DNA of 64,000 nucleotides, taken from the NCBI GenBank assembly GCA_022432975.1, contig CM039516.1, forward strand, positions 31,698,051 through 31,762,050, written 5' to 3'. Below are positions 1 through 12,342 of this stretch, in pieces. The position numbers and the translations under genes are program-made. Source of the DNA: Begonia masoniana. Taxonomy: Eukaryota > Streptophyta > Magnoliopsida > Cucurbitales > Begoniaceae. Under the pieces are notes generated by a model. That model made no database searches. It saw nothing but the letters and a program-made list of their open reading frames with translations, and was not told the origin of the DNA. How positions within the stretch are numbered: position 1 is the stretch's first letter; every line of letters starts with the position of its first letter.

Positions 1-880
1 TTACCACAACAGCTTGTTCCCTGTTTTGTAGCAGTTCTGTAAAAAGAACCTGCAGAGTGGTAACCAAGTAGAACTTCCAACATACACCAGCAACGATAAC
101 ACCAGAAACAGCTTGCAGGATTGAAAAAGACACCCAAATGACAATGCTAAAACAAAAACCTACAGCTTAGTGATAAATCCACGACAAATAGCAGCAAAAC
201 AGATTATCTGATTGGTGTTAATACTAAACAGTAAGAAAAACGTTCATCTTCATTCATTAAACTCTAATCAGAATGGTAAAGAAAAAACACCCAGTTGAGT
301 AATAACCCGAAAATGATTAGCAGCAAAACAACAGGTTAACAATTTTATGCATTAACTTCCAACACAGTAAAGGCATGCTGTAAAATCGAATTCATCAAAA
401 TATTATTAGCAAGTCTACGGTTTGTCCCAAAAATGAAACAGAGTGACAATAGTCTCAATTCTGCAGAAAACTCGTTAGAAATAACAGCAAGCAAACTGTA
501 GCGCCCCGAGTTATCTGAACCCGGTTTGCTACTCATAACGCTGAACCGAACCATGATGTCTTGATGCTAAATTTAAAATTTCACTCGACAGTCAAAATTT
601 GACTTTTTCTAAAACTAAATATATTTTAAAACTTGCAGCGGAAAATCAATTGAACATCAATGAAGCTAAGTAACCTGTGAAAACATTTTAAAATGACTGT
701 TGGAAGTGTTAAGAGTGATTGGCCAAAAGACGTAAAGCTAAAAAAAACGCGGAATGCCCGTGAAGTTGCCGAAGTCGAATACATCTGCCGACGACAAAGT
801 CAACGGAAGAAGCAGAAATAGGAATAGGAGGTTTCTACCGATGACGTGTACAAACAACGCACAACCATCTACCGACAAGC
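1..880. other. Unassigned intergenic sequence
   Basis: I see no convincing coding region. At 496-510 the sequence TGTAGCGCCCCGAG looks like the first bases of a Ty3/Gypsy LTR, but I could not find its partner or a target duplication. From about 785 the motif CTGCCGA or CTACCGA starts to recur and leads into the minisatellite that follows. Confidence 0.3.
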
Positions 881-988
881 CAACATAACTTCATCTGCCG
901 ATGAAGTCAACATAACTTCATCTGCCGATGAAGTCAACATAACTTCATCTGCCGATGGAGTCAACATAACTTCATCTACCGATAAATT
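881..988. repeat. 27-bp minisatellite, four units
   Basis: Four head-to-tail units start at 881, 908, 935 and 962 with a period of exactly 27 bp. Each begins CAACATAACTTCATCT and continues with GCCGATGAAGT. The first two are identical and the later ones differ by point changes. Because 27 is a multiple of three the array stays open in one frame, which creates a spurious small reading frame. Degenerate CTGCCGA motifs continue on both sides to about 1130, so the array may be part of a longer LTR-like repeat. Confidence 0.9.
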
Positions 989-1758
989 TCCATCTGCCGA
1001 TAGACAAGCACGCGACATCCACCGACAACGACATTACGACTCCTTCCGATAAGATTAAAATATACGCTACATCTGCCGATAGCAAAACTACAGGTTTTGC
1101 GACTTACACCTGCCGATGACGTCAGCCGGATGTTCTCTACTCATACACCGACTTTACTTAAGGCGTTTCTGAAGCGCAAAAGTGAGAGCACATAAGTGGC
1201 TTCGAGTTGAAATAATCGTGATTGTTGTAGCGAAGGGGAAGCGAAGGATTTGTAAAAGCGGACGTGTTAGAGATGTGCCCTTGCTATGCATCTGAAGGCA
1301 AAAAAGAAGGGGTTTCTGTACATCGATGCCCAACGTGAGAGAATGGCCGAAAAAAAACGGCAATATCTCCTGTGGTCTAATGCTGTAAAGAAATCCTGAG
1401 CAGAGAATGGCCCCAACGGCAGATCTGAATGCTGATTGCAATACATGACTCTGCAGCTCCCTGATTAATTTCTTGCCGGGATGAAAATCTAATTGGTATG
1501 CATATTCGCACGGAACGGGAGCGATTACCTCAATCTTGCTGTCTAAGAAAACCTCCGAACAGTGCGATGGCGAATGTATAGGAGGAGATATATCAACAAT
1601 GGGAAGCTACAAAACTAGTTTCGCTAAGCTTTCATATTTCTGTATCGAAGGATTGCCAAAAGGTTGGGGAGCCCTTCCTAGCAATATGACTTCGTTAGAT
1701 TGTCGAGCGTCAAATATGGAAAAAAAAGAGCACCCGGAGTGATTCAAATTTATCAACT
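989..1758. other. Unassigned sequence with dispersed CTGCCGA motifs
   Basis: No gene recognised. CTGCCGAT recurs near 998, 1071 and 1111, and a palindromic TGACGTCA lies near 1117. The remainder up to the assembly gap shows no family I can name. Confidence 0.3.
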
Positions 1759-1858
1759 NNNNNNNNNNNNNNNNNNNNNNNNNNNNNNNNNNNNNNNNNN
1801 NNNNNNNNNNNNNNNNNNNNNNNNNNNNNNNNNNNNNNNNNNNNNNNNNNNNNNNNNN
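1759..1858. other. Assembly gap (100 N)
   Basis: Exactly 100 N bases, the usual size for a gap of unknown length. Any reading frame crossing it is meaningless. Confidence 0.99.
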
Positions 1859-2060
1859 AGTTTGGCATTGAACACGGCTATACTTTCTTCTTCATGCATT
1901 TTAAATTTTCAAACCTTGTCGTGAGCCTTTGCATCTTGATAGCTTCACCGCGATGTTCCTTCACAAGTAGTTTGGAGAATTCCCAATCTTTTCGAGACTC
2001 AACATGTTGAATAAAACATAAACTGATTAACACCATTAAAAATAGCGTTAGCCTTTGAAT
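1859..2060 (-). mobile_element. Ty1/Copia gag relic
   Basis: On the minus strand this translates to a fragment containing KMQRLTTRFENLK. That closely resembles the segment KMQMLTTRFENLKMQKD in the gag of the plus-strand Copia element at 55.9 kb, so the two are probably related families. The piece is about 65 residues, lacks the rest of gag, and is cut by the gap at 1858. It is a dead fragment. Confidence 0.6.
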
Positions 2061-2229
2061 TACTATTTGCAAGTGAAATCTTCAGTGACGATCAATCTTT
2101 TTCAGATTTAAGAGATATGACCCCTCTTAGTCAGTAGTAGTGGGAGGATTCAATACAACCAAACAAAAAAAAAGGCAAAGACCTAGTGAACTATATCACA
2201 ACACCCAAACAAGGAGGAGACCAACGTCG

Positions 2230-2900
2230 TGTAAATGTTTCACAAAGAAACAAAAATGAGTCATATGGACTTTGTTGAAAGGAAAAATTAAGGTCGTTCG
2301 AATTATTTTATCGAACCATGCCTAGGGAGCTTGCTTCAACTCATATAAAGATCCCTTCAACTTGCATACATCTTATGAACAAGTGGAGGACAAGCCAGGT
2401 TGGAGAGCCATGTAAGTTTTCTCTTTGAGTTCGCCATGAAAAAAATTCATTTTTAACATCTATTTGATAAAGTGGTCAACCGCGTAAAGCATCACTCGAA
2501 AGAACCATTCTTACCACTGTTATTTTAGTGACCAGAGCAAAGATCTCTTGATAGTTAACACCATACTCATGTTTGATGCAAGAACAACTAATCATGTCTT
2601 GCTTCGATCTAGAGAACCATCAAAAGCATGATCGAGTAAACTTATTTACTACCAATGGCTTTTACATGAAGACATTGAACAACGTCTCATGCTTGATTAT
2701 CTTCAAGTGCTTGAATTTCTTTCGTCATCACCTTACACAAGTGGTCTGTTTAAAGCCTCTGAACAACGTGTAAGAATAGTAATCGAAGTCAAAGCAGTAT
2801 GAAGATATGTATGGGTAGATCCGGATCGATCACAAACATGACTTATTCGAGAAGGGCGTTGAAAAATTTTGTTTAAATGTTGATTAAAGGTAGAGGGAAC
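2230..2900 (-). mobile_element. Degenerate Ty1/Copia reverse transcriptase relic
   Basis: Minus-strand translation in shifting frames gives pieces of the Copia reverse transcriptase: an EYGVNYQE-like segment near 2560, then DVKNEFF (canonical DVKNAFL) near 2440, then SLYELKQAPS (canonical ALYGLKQAP) near 2320. Several frameshifts and stops separate them. No LTR was found. It may belong to the same dead element as the gag fragment at 1859-2060, since both lie on the minus strand, but the order would then be rearranged. Confidence 0.6.
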
Positions 2901-2934
2901 AATGTGAACCAATTCAAATGATGGGTTCACCTCA

Positions 2935-3430
2935 AGTTGGCTGAATGGTTAAAGCGCCCAACCTATCCTAATATAATCAAGCCTGGTTGGATAGGCTGGC
3001 CCCTTCATACTCCATTCATGGTCACGGAGGTCAAGGAAAAAGCATCAAGTAAGGAGCGAAAAGAGCATGGGATATGGTTGTAGTGCCTTCGGGAGTCTTG
3101 ATGAGGCAGACCTTCTTAATAATAGATCATTGCAAGCCCTTCTACGCCCCCTCTGCGCCTTGAACAGAAGCTCCCGGAAACCATGCTAAACATTGAGTCG
3201 AGTTGGTCCGGTGCTCACATAGTCTCATGCATACGTCACAAGAAAAGAAAGGGCGATAGCCCCGGCGCACTGTAATGCTTCTTGCTCGCTTGATAGCTGG
3301 CATTCACCATTGATTCTTTCTTTCCCAAACGAGACTAGAAAGAACATGGGAATTAGAGTGGTAAAGTTGGACGTCGCCGCTCATACACACGTCCAAGTTT
3401 ACATCGTGTACGAATAAGATTTACTTCATC
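2935..3430. other. Possible nuclear insertion of mitochondrial DNA
   Basis: This ~500-bp stretch is clearly richer in G+C than its neighbours and has the texture of plant mitochondrial intergenic DNA, for example GGGCGATAGCCCCGGCGCAC near 3250. It begins with GTTGGCTGAATGGTTAAAGC, which resembles the D-arm of an organellar tRNA, but I could not fold a whole tRNA. No coding region is visible. The assignment is by composition and impression only. Confidence 0.35.
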
Positions 3431-4162
3431 AAGGTTAGGATGAACAAATATGTCTAACTAAGGGTCATATGAGTAGGAAAGAAGTATTGATTTTTAAAAA
3501 GACAACGTGATGAGAAATGCGAACTTTGTTGGCACATGAATCCTAATAAACCTAACATTTTACAAAAAAAAAAAATATGATATCCCATAAATGCACATTC
3601 AACAAATTGATGAGAGTGTTTATAATGTTCTCGAGGCGGTAATTGAAAAAAAGCAAACACAACCAAAAGTATTCATATTAGAATAGCTAAGATGAGTATG
3701 ATAAAGATGATAATAAAGACATTCAAGGTTTAAGATACTTAAAGGCAATCCATTGATGAAATAAATTGTCGTCGACAAAAATTCAATCCAAAATTTTGGA
3801 GGTCAAAAGATTCAAGAAATAAAGTTTGAACAACATCTAATAAATGACAATTTTTTGCATTCAACAACATTTTATTGAGATTTATAAAGACAAGAGCAAT
3901 GATAAATAATGCTATAAATAATGTTGTTTTTAGTAACTTAATCTAGATTGTTAGAAAGAATAGGAAAGTGAAGGCAACTTCTTTTATTTTTTTTAATTGG
4001 GTTGTAGTGGCATGTTGAGGGTTGGGAGTGTTTTTCAGTTTAAAATTATTAAATTATAAATTAAGGAAAGTTTAAAAGATAGAATTAGCGCTAAATGATT
4101 TCAGAACATTAGATTAGAGTGAATCTATTCAATCTTTAATGGTGAATTTTGAGCTTTTTCTG
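3431..4162. other. AT-rich intergenic sequence
   Basis: I see no gene or recognisable element here. The stretch contains A-runs and short low-complexity segments only. Confidence 0.4.
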
Positions 4163-4688
4163 TTAACCTGGAGCTGGGAGACTTCTGGTGTTTTCTTTCA
4201 CGGAGTTCATCTTCTCCAGCCTCCATTCATTTCTCAGCCTTGCAATGAAATTATCGGCCTTCGTATTAACATCTGGGCTAGGACAGAAAACAGAATTTCT
4301 TTTGTTATCTTCACTTTTGTTCGCCCTTTGTAAATCTTCCTTCAGCAATGGAGGTTCAACTTCTTCTCTTTCAGGAGAGTTGCAGCGGGAACTGTTTGTG
4401 CTCTGTATCCTCGCCAAATCTCCTCGGATCACAAATTTTGTCGCCGGCATCTTGAACGGCGGAGGTGGCGGGGGAATTGGTATGAAAGGACTCCTCCATG
4501 TCGGGGAAACTGCGAACCTTAGTCCGCAAGGGAGGCCGGCCGTCATTAGCTAAGTTCTTCCGCCGGGAAGGTCTAGGTGGTGGCGGCAGAGGGATCAGAC
4601 TCTTTCCCTTCAGTGAACGTGCCAGAAATGAAGCAGCTGGCATCAGCGACGGAGAAGCTGCAACTGAATGAACTTTCATGCTTCTGCT
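4163..4688 (-). pseudogene. DUF761 hydroxyproline-rich protein gene, 3' part
   Basis: The minus strand encodes the C-terminal half of a DUF761-type (cotton-fibre-expressed family) hydroxyproline-rich protein, a family of unknown biochemical function. The end carries the hallmark motif DVNTKADNFIARLRNEWRLE followed by KMNS. Before it come PPPPPPPFKMPATKFVIRG and, upstream, SFLARSLKGKSL. The upstream and downstream parts are in different frames, so a frameshift lies near 4490, inside the segment leading into the proline run. The 5' continuation is found 7.65 kb away at 12343-12764, separated by a retroelement with the CTGCT duplication at 4684-4688. Broken by both a frameshift and an insertion, it is almost certainly non-functional. 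Confidence 0.75.
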
Positions 4689-7670
4689 TGTTGGTTCTGA
4701 TGTTATAAAAGTGACGTGCGTTGCCACGTAACTTTAAAATTATTTTAAAATTATAAATTACAATAGTTAGTCTAAAACAAAATATTTTTAAAAAATATTT
4801 ATTTTTTCAAAATATAAATAATTTACATTAAAAAAATATTAAATTCAGATTATAGTATAATAAAAAAAAATACATTTTCTCTTAAACGCTTTTACTTAAA
4901 TATTATCGTCTGATCTTAATAGTTTTAATTCATGATCAAATATTTTTCTGATGACTTTGAAACTGTCGAGTCTTCTTTTAAGATCTTTTCACTTAAATTT
5001 CTTGACGTGTGGGCGTCAAACTTAAGAGAATAATACACTCTTATATTTGTGGGGAGACGTGTTCCAAATACATGAAACATCTCTATTCGATCTTACAAAA
5101 CATTTTCCTAAAACTGAATACGGAAAATGTCACATATTTTCTCTCAAAGAGATTAGATTTCTATCTCTTATTTTTCTCTTCTGCTCTTCTCCGTCCCTGT
5201 CCAATTACATTTGACAATTTTATATATATCTTTTGAAAATAATCTTTTAAATTTATTTTAATAAAAACTAATTTTAAAAAAAAATAATTCTTAATTTGAT
5301 TAACAAATGATTTATTTAATAAATCAAATTTATCAATTAATCATATAATCTAAAAACAGTTTTTAAAATATATTTATGAAAATAATTTTTCAAGATAATC
5401 TCATCTTATGAGATTCTTCAGATCTACTTTTAAATTAAATTTTAAAAATATGATTTTAAAAACTATTTATATATTTTGAATCATAATATATTAATTTGAG
5501 TGTTTATATATGATTAATTATAATTAATCATTTATATATTTATTTTTTGTAACATGGAAATAATAATAGTGATATAAGATGACAGAGGAACAGATGAACC
5601 TATAATCTTAAGCTCTAATTGTTGGTTTTCGAGGTCCCTACGCATGGCGGAATTCACTATTATTCATAATAATAGTGACATGCGTTACCCTGTGACTTTA
5701 AAACTATTTTAAAATCATCAAAAAACCATAAATTGGATCGTTAATCTAAAACAAATTATTTTTGAGAAATATGTAATTTTTCAAAATGTAAACAATTTAC
5801 ATTGAGAAAAATTATTAGAATTAGATTGTGATATATTAAAAGAAAATACCTTTTTGGAGCAACGCTTTTACTCAAGTACTTCCGTCTGATCTTAACAGCT
5901 TTAACTCAGGATCAGGTGTTTTTCCCGAAGACTTTGATACCGTCGAGTTTTCTCTGACTTAAATCTCCTGACGTGTGGGCGTCTCTCTTACAAGAATAAC
6001 ACACTCATATATTTGTGGAGAGACGTGTTATCAACACATGAGACGTCTCTCTTCGATCTTAGAAAACGGTTTTCTAAACCGAATACGGAAAGGTCACCCC
6101 GTTTCTCTCTAGGGATTGGTTTTTTCCGGTTGTTCCCGTTGTTCCTATCAATCACATTTAGACAATTTTTATAGATCTGTTTTAAATTATTTTTAGATTT
6201 ATTTTAATAAAAACTAATTTTAAAAAAAATATTATTAATTTGATTAACAAATGATTGATTATAACTCAAATTATCAATTAATCAATATAAGTCTAAAAAA
6301 ACGGTTTTTTAAAATATATTTATGAAAATATTTTCAAGATAATCTCATCTTATGAGATTCCTTCAGATTACTTTTAAAATTAAATTTAAAACATATGATT
6401 TAAAAAACTATTAGCAGAGTTTGAATATAATATATTAATTTGAGTGTTTTATATGCTTAATATAATTAATCATTTATATATTTATTTTGTAACATGGAAA
6501 TAATAATAGTGATATAAGCTGACAGAGGAAAGTTGAACCATAATCTTAAGCTCTAATGTGGTTTTCGAGGTCCTACGCATGGCGGAAATTCACTATTTCA
6601 TAATAATAGTGACTGCTTTACCTGTGACTTAAAACTATTTAAAATCATTCAACAAACCATAAACGGATGTAATCTAAAACAAATTATTTCGTGAGAAATA
6701 TGTTTTCAAAATGTAAACACTTTACATTGAGAAAAATTATAGAATTAGATTGTGATATATTAAAAGAAAAATACCTTTTTGGAGCAACGCTTTCACAATC
6801 AAGTACTTAGCGTCTGATCTTAACAGCTTAAATCAGGACCGGTGTTTTTCACGAAGATTTGATACAGTCGAGTTTTCTCTGACTTAAATTCATGACGTAG
6901 TGGGCGTCTCATCTTAAAGAATACACATTTCATATTTTGTGGAGAGACGTGTATAACACATGAGAAGTTTATTCTGCGATTTAGAAACGGTTTTCTAAAA
7001 CCGAATACGGAAAGGTCACACCTTTTCTCCTAGGGATTTGTTGTTTGGTTGTTCCGTGTTCTATCAATAAATTTGACAATTTTTATAGATATGTTTTTAA
7101 AAATTAATTTTAGATGTATTTTAATAAAAACTAATTTTAAAATAAATTTACGAATCAAATCTAATTTGATTAGAAGTGATTTAGCTAATAAATCAATTTA
7201 TCCAATTAATCTTCTATCTAAAAACAGGGTTAGACTATATTTATGAAAATATTTTCAAGATAATCTCATCTTATGAGATTCTTTAGATCTACTTTAAATA
7301 GTAAACAAACTATAGTCATTGTAGATCGAATCTAATGATAATCAGATTTTAGATAACTTTTTTCAAATTTCAAAAATATGATTTGATAGTTTGTTACATA
7401 ACCAAAAAAGTAAATGAAGGATCAAATCTCATCTGATGAATTCTTAAATCTAATTTCAAAATCCCTTAAAAATATCTAATCTACTGAGATATTTTCTTTT
7501 GCATTCAAATACTAAAAAACTATTTATATATTTTGAATAAAAATATATTCATTTGAGTGTTTATAAATGATTAATCCTTATTAATCATTTATATATTTAT
7601 TCTTATAACCATGGAAATTAAATAGTGATATAAGATAACAGAGGGACCGATGGACCTATAATTCTACGCT
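4689..7670. repeat. Three tandem AT-rich LTR half-units (~0.93-1.1 kb)
   Basis: Three imperfect head-to-tail copies start at 4689, 5620 and 6557. Each contains in order GTGAC(G/A)TGCG-like sequence, the segment GTGGGCGTC, GAGACGTGT, GAATACGGAAA, a long A/T stretch, GATAATCTCATCTTATGAGA, and the closing TAATCTTAAGCTCTAAT. The third copy diverges near 7290-7480, where it carries extra AT-rich sequence. No coding content. Confidence 0.85.
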
Positions 7671-8669
7671 CCAATAATATTTGTTAATTAATATAAACTC
7701 TTTATATTAAATAACACAATTATTAACTCTAGAGTAATTCCACTAAATACTTAGAGTTGCACTCTTAGAACTATAGAGTATCTTACTCAAAGTCATGTCC
7801 ATTGATATAGTCATTACATATGTATTAATCCTCCATTAAGATTCGTAATCGAGCTAGGTATAATCCGTTAACCTCTCATATTACATTTTTATCCTTGACT
7901 ACCATTAGTTCTGATTGAATAATTAATTCATAACATTTATGAATTTGCGCGCTAATTATTCAATCCTGAACTAACAAAAAGGGAATCTTGTATTATGGAT
8001 TTCATTGTATCAATGTTAGCATTCCCAGCTACTCATTTAATTTATTCTCAAAATACAGGTTTATGTAATGCAACTCATACAAAACTGTACCGAGTAAATG
8101 AAAGAATAAATATAATGAAATAGGAGTCTACTAAATACAATGAATTAAGATCATACATATATGACCATCATTATGATAAAATTAATTGTTCTTCATTCAA
8201 CGAATATTATATGAACAATATAATTCATCTGGTCCAGTCCTATATAATCATATTATATAAAATACAATCACTTTATGTCACTACATATATAGTCGGGATA
8301 TGACTACACGTTCTCAACGAAGTGAACTGTATTTATGACTTTATTAATTTGAAGATCTTTTACTTCAAATATAAGTCATGGACTATTGTGATTATTTCTT
8401 TTTAAATTTAATCCCACATATATCAGCATATATGTAAATTTAAAATTGCATAAATAATCAAGGATTTTTCTTTGAATTTATAAAGCATATCGAATAATGC
8501 AAACATAAAAATTAATCATAAAATTTATTTATTAATTACAGCAATAAAAATGTTCATAACATTTGCTTGTTGGGTACATTATTTCCAACACTAATAATAT
8601 TTGTTAATTAATATAAATTATTTATATTGAGTAACACAATTATTAACTCTAGAGTAATTCTACTAAATA

Positions 8670-11488
8670 TGTAACACCCGGGATTTTTCTCTAGCGTACG
8701 TAGCTTTAGATTAGACGGTTATGGGAGCATAACAAGGGCCCTAGAATTCAAGCAAATAAATTAGAAGAGAATTTGTAATTTTCATGGAATAAAAGAAGAA
8801 AGACAAAAGGAGAAGTAAAGGTTGAATAAGTCAACTAGTGATAGCAAATCATGAAACTTTCACGATTAATGGAAATGCAAGGGAAAAAAAAAATAATGTG
8901 GATGAGAGTTAAAAAGGGAAGGAAGTGTTGTTGAACTCACGTTGCAATTGAAGTAGAAAAAGGTTTGATTGGTAAAATTGTTCTTAATTAAAGACACTCA
9001 CGTGAGAGTTATAAAGAAAAATATAAAAATGTTAAATGTTTTATGAAGTGAGAGAGGGAGGAGTTAGAGGTGAGGTTAAGTTTGAATTAGTCAAACTTTC
9101 CTATGATAATTTGATGATCACGTGTGAAGGACTTAAAGAAGAGCATGAAAACTTGAAGTATGAGAAGTTTGAAAAGTGAAAAGAAAGTGTAAAGTAGTTG
9201 AAAAGTCAATAGAATAAAAAAGTAAAGGAAATTATGCAAAGTTGAAAAGTCAAATTGTTAAGTTAAAAAGGTTGAGATTCACGTGAGAAACAAAAGAGAA
9301 AGAATGAGAGAATGATTGAAAAGTCAAAAAGAGGAGAATAGAAGCTTCAACGTTGGAATGAAGAAAGGAAGAGAAAAGAAAAGGTTGAACAGTTAGTTTG
9401 AAAAGTCAACAAAAATTCAACCAATAGAAAGGAAAGAAAAGTGAAGTGGAAAAATAAAAAAGGTGGAGAAAGGAGATGTTCACGTGTGGGAGAAAAAGAA
9501 GAGAGAAAAGTGAGAAAGAAAAGGTGAGGGTGATTTTATAAAAAAAGAGAAGTTGGTGGAATTTTGTTAAAAAGTGAAAAATTGGTTATTAAATAGAAAA
9601 GAAAAACAAAAACAAGAAAACCCTCTTTTTCGTTCATTTTTCTCCACGGTTGCAGCCACCATTGAAGACATCTTCCGTCTTCTCTTCATCAATTTTTTCA
9701 AGGTTTTTAAGGTTAGTTTCTCATGGGTTTTAAGTTATATGCAAATATTTGAAGGTTTTTAGTGTTTTGAGTGAAATTTGAGTGAGTTTGGTTAGGGATT
9801 GGAAAACCTAATTGGAGAGCTCCGAAAATTGGTGTCTTTGCTGTGTTTTCTTCTTATATTTAGTGTTTTAAATGTTAGAGGGATTAGTTTAGGTTGTTTT
9901 AGAGTTAAATTGGAGATTTGGAGAAAGTTATACAAAAAATCGGTTTTTAAAATATTACGGGCCGAATCTGTTTCTGGAAATTCTGATCGTCTATGGTGTT
10001 TAGATGGTTAATTTGAGTATTTCAATGGATAGTAGACGTGTGGAGGTTTACGGAATGGGGTGGCACGTCGAAATCCGTTGAAAAACGAGGGAGTTATGGC
10101 CGATTGAAGTTGGACGATAGAAATTGTAGGAAAATCGGGTTTTGTGATTGTTTTGTTTAAATTGTGGTTAAATGTGTTGATTGGACTTAGTTTAGGATTT
10201 TTAGATTATTGATAAGTTATTCCTTTAACGTGTTAGGTTGTTAGGTTGACGAGCGAGCTTTTAGCCTAGTCGAAGGGAACAACCACGTGCGGAGCAGACA
10301 GGTAAGTAGTGGAGTGTATGTGTTTTGCCTTCGGGCCTACACCATGGAATGGTAGGGATTGTTTGCTTGTTGTTGTGTTTTATTTTGTGTTGAACATTGT
10401 GTGTCATGCATCATGGTTTTCCAACTACGAAAATACGTGTTTTGAACATTGTTTGCAAACTGTGAAAGTGGAATGTAAAAAGATAATAAGATATGTAATG
10501 CAATGCGATCTTTTGGTGGAGTCGCCTCGTTGATATACGATGCATGAATCGAGAGGGACTCTACAAAAGAAATGCGCAAAGACCGGAACGCTTCGATGTT
10601 TAGTGCTAGTAAGAAAGCACTAGAAGATTCCGTGAACGCTTCGATGTTAAGTGCTAGTAAGAAAGCACTAGAAGGTTTAGCGATCGAGTATAATGCTTCG
10701 ATGTTAGTGAGAAAGCACTAAAAGGTTATGTGATCGTGTATGGGTGAAGATCGTGTATGGCCGTCCTGTGTGTGAACACGATGTATGCCTCGGATCTAGC
10801 TCTGCGGGGTCAATGCGTGACCATCTCGATAGGATAGGTATCCGCTTGACTCCCACGTGAAAGTGAAAGAGTAATGAAAAGAAAATGAAATGAATACAAC
10901 CGAGAGTTAGAAACCGCATGTGTTAGGGTTGTGTGTGAGAGTTGTGATGCATTGTGCATGGTTTTGAACTGCATGGTTCCCTACTTGCTAAGTATTAGGC
11001 TTACGTTTTGTGTTCTGTGGTGTAGGTGGCGACGTCATTACAGGTGAGGGCTTTGAGGAAAGCTAGGATTGGGACGCAGTAGGTAACGTACGCGGTATGC
11101 CGGTGCGGGCAGTTGTCGGGGCGTCTCGACCATGATCTTCGGGGAGAGTGGAATATTGGTATTTTGTTGTAAATAGGTAGTTTAGTTGGACTTTGTTTTG
11201 TATAAATGATAATGATTTTATAACTTTGGTAAATATCATTTTGGGAATACTGTTTTGGGTATATTTTATGAACTGGTTGATTTTCAGGTTATGGTTTTCT
11301 AAACTTTAGCGGTTACACTGCTCGATTTTTCGTAAAGTAAATGACATAGGGTTTTAACAATTTCCACGTTTTTCGTTAACTTTTTTTAGAGTCAAAATTT
11401 TATCGCAAATTATTTTAAACGTCGTTTTAATCGGGGTTAGAGTGAGCAAAGTAGCGCACCTAGCCGGGGCGGGTTCGGGGGCGTTACA
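8670..11488. mobile_element. Solo LTR, 2.8 kb, TSD AAATA
   Basis: It starts TGTAACACCCGGG and ends GGGGGCGTTACA, with TG...CA ends. It is flanked by AAATA at 8665-8669 and 11489-11493, and the neighbouring repeat reads straight through when it is removed (compare 7736-7760). There is no internal domain, primer-binding site or second LTR, so it is a solo LTR left by LTR-LTR recombination. The large size and the TGTAACACCC terminus suit a Ty3/Gypsy family. An LTR with a similar terminus begins at 63404. Confidence 0.85.
10587..10740. repeat. Three tandem units with hairpin-forming core
   Basis: Three units starting near 10587, 10634 and 10691 begin A(A)(C/T)GCTTCGATGTT and contain AGTGCT...AAAGCACTA. 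The core AGTGCTAGTAAGAAAGCACT is an imperfect inverted repeat that could form a short hairpin. The array lies inside the solo LTR and is probably a structural or regulatory part of that LTR family. Confidence 0.75.
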
Positions 11489-12342
11489 AAATACCTAGAG
11501 TTGCACTCTTGGAACTATAGAGTATATTTACTCAAAGTAATGTCCATTGATATAATCACTACATATGTATTGATTCTCCATTAAAATTTATAATAGAACT
11601 AGCTATAAAATCAGTTAACCTTTCGTATTACATCTTTATCCTTGACTACTATTAGTTTTTAATTGAATAATTTATTCATAATATTTATAAATTTGCGCAC
11701 TACTTATTCAATCCATGAACTAACAAATAAGAGAATATTGTATTATGAATTTCATTGTATCAATGTTAGCATTCTCAGCTACTCATTTAATTTATTCTCA
11801 AAATACAAGGTTTATTTAATGTAACTTATACAAAACTACACCGAGTCAATCAAAGAATAAATTAAAATGAAATAAGAATCTACTAAATACAATGAGTTAA
11901 GATCATACATATATGACCATCATTATGATAAAATTAATTATTCTCCATTTAACGAATATTATAAGAACAATATAATTTCATCTGGTCTAGTTCCATATAA
12001 TTATATTATATAAAATATAATCACTTTATGTCACTACATATATAGTCAGGATATGACTATACGTTCTCAACGAAGTGAACTGTAATTATGACTTTATTAA
12101 TTTGAAGATTCTATACTTCAAATACAAGTCATGAACTAATGTGATTATTTCTTTTTAAATTTAATCCCACATATATCAATATATATGTAAATTTAAAATT
12201 GCGCAAATAATCAAAGATTTTTCATTGAATTTATAAAGCATATCCTATAATGTAAATACAAAAATTAATTATAAAAATTATTTATTAATTACATGCAATA
12301 AAAAAATGTTCATAACATTTACTTGTTGGGCACATTCTAACA

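Larger units (their letters stand above)
4689..12342 (-). mobile_element. LTR-derived insertion in the DUF761 gene, TSD CTGCT
   Basis: The insertion begins TGTTGG at 4689 and ends TAACA at 12342. It is flanked by the identical 5-bp CTGCT at 4684-4688 and 12343-12347, as expected for LTR-retrotransposon integration. Read on the minus strand, a typical AT-rich LTR runs from about 8590 (TGTTGGAAATAATG) to about 6557. Extra copies of its 3' half (two units, 4689-6556) and its 5' half (8591-12342) lie on either side. No gag or pol is visible, so it is an LTR-only remnant enlarged by tandem duplication and by a further solo LTR. Confidence 0.75.
7671..12342. repeat. Two tandem AT-rich LTR half-units (~0.92 kb), the second interrupted
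   Basis: The first copy runs 7671-8590 and the second 8591-8669 plus 11489-12342. Both begin CAATAATATTTGTTAATTAA or close to it, share TTAACTCTAGAGTAATTC, the segment CACTACATATATAGTC and CGTTCTCAACGAAGTGAACT. They end CATAACATTT(G/A)CTTGTTGGG. The second copy is split by the solo LTR at 8670-11488. Confidence 0.85.

Noticed and set aside
2935..3010. tRNA gene suggested by GTTGGCTGAATGGTTAAAGC
   Set aside because: I could not find a matching anticodon arm, T-loop and acceptor stem at the correct spacing.
4139..4553. Plus-strand open frames with a Phe/Leu-rich start
   Set aside because: They are antisense to the DUF761 coding sequence, whose motifs are clear on the minus strand.
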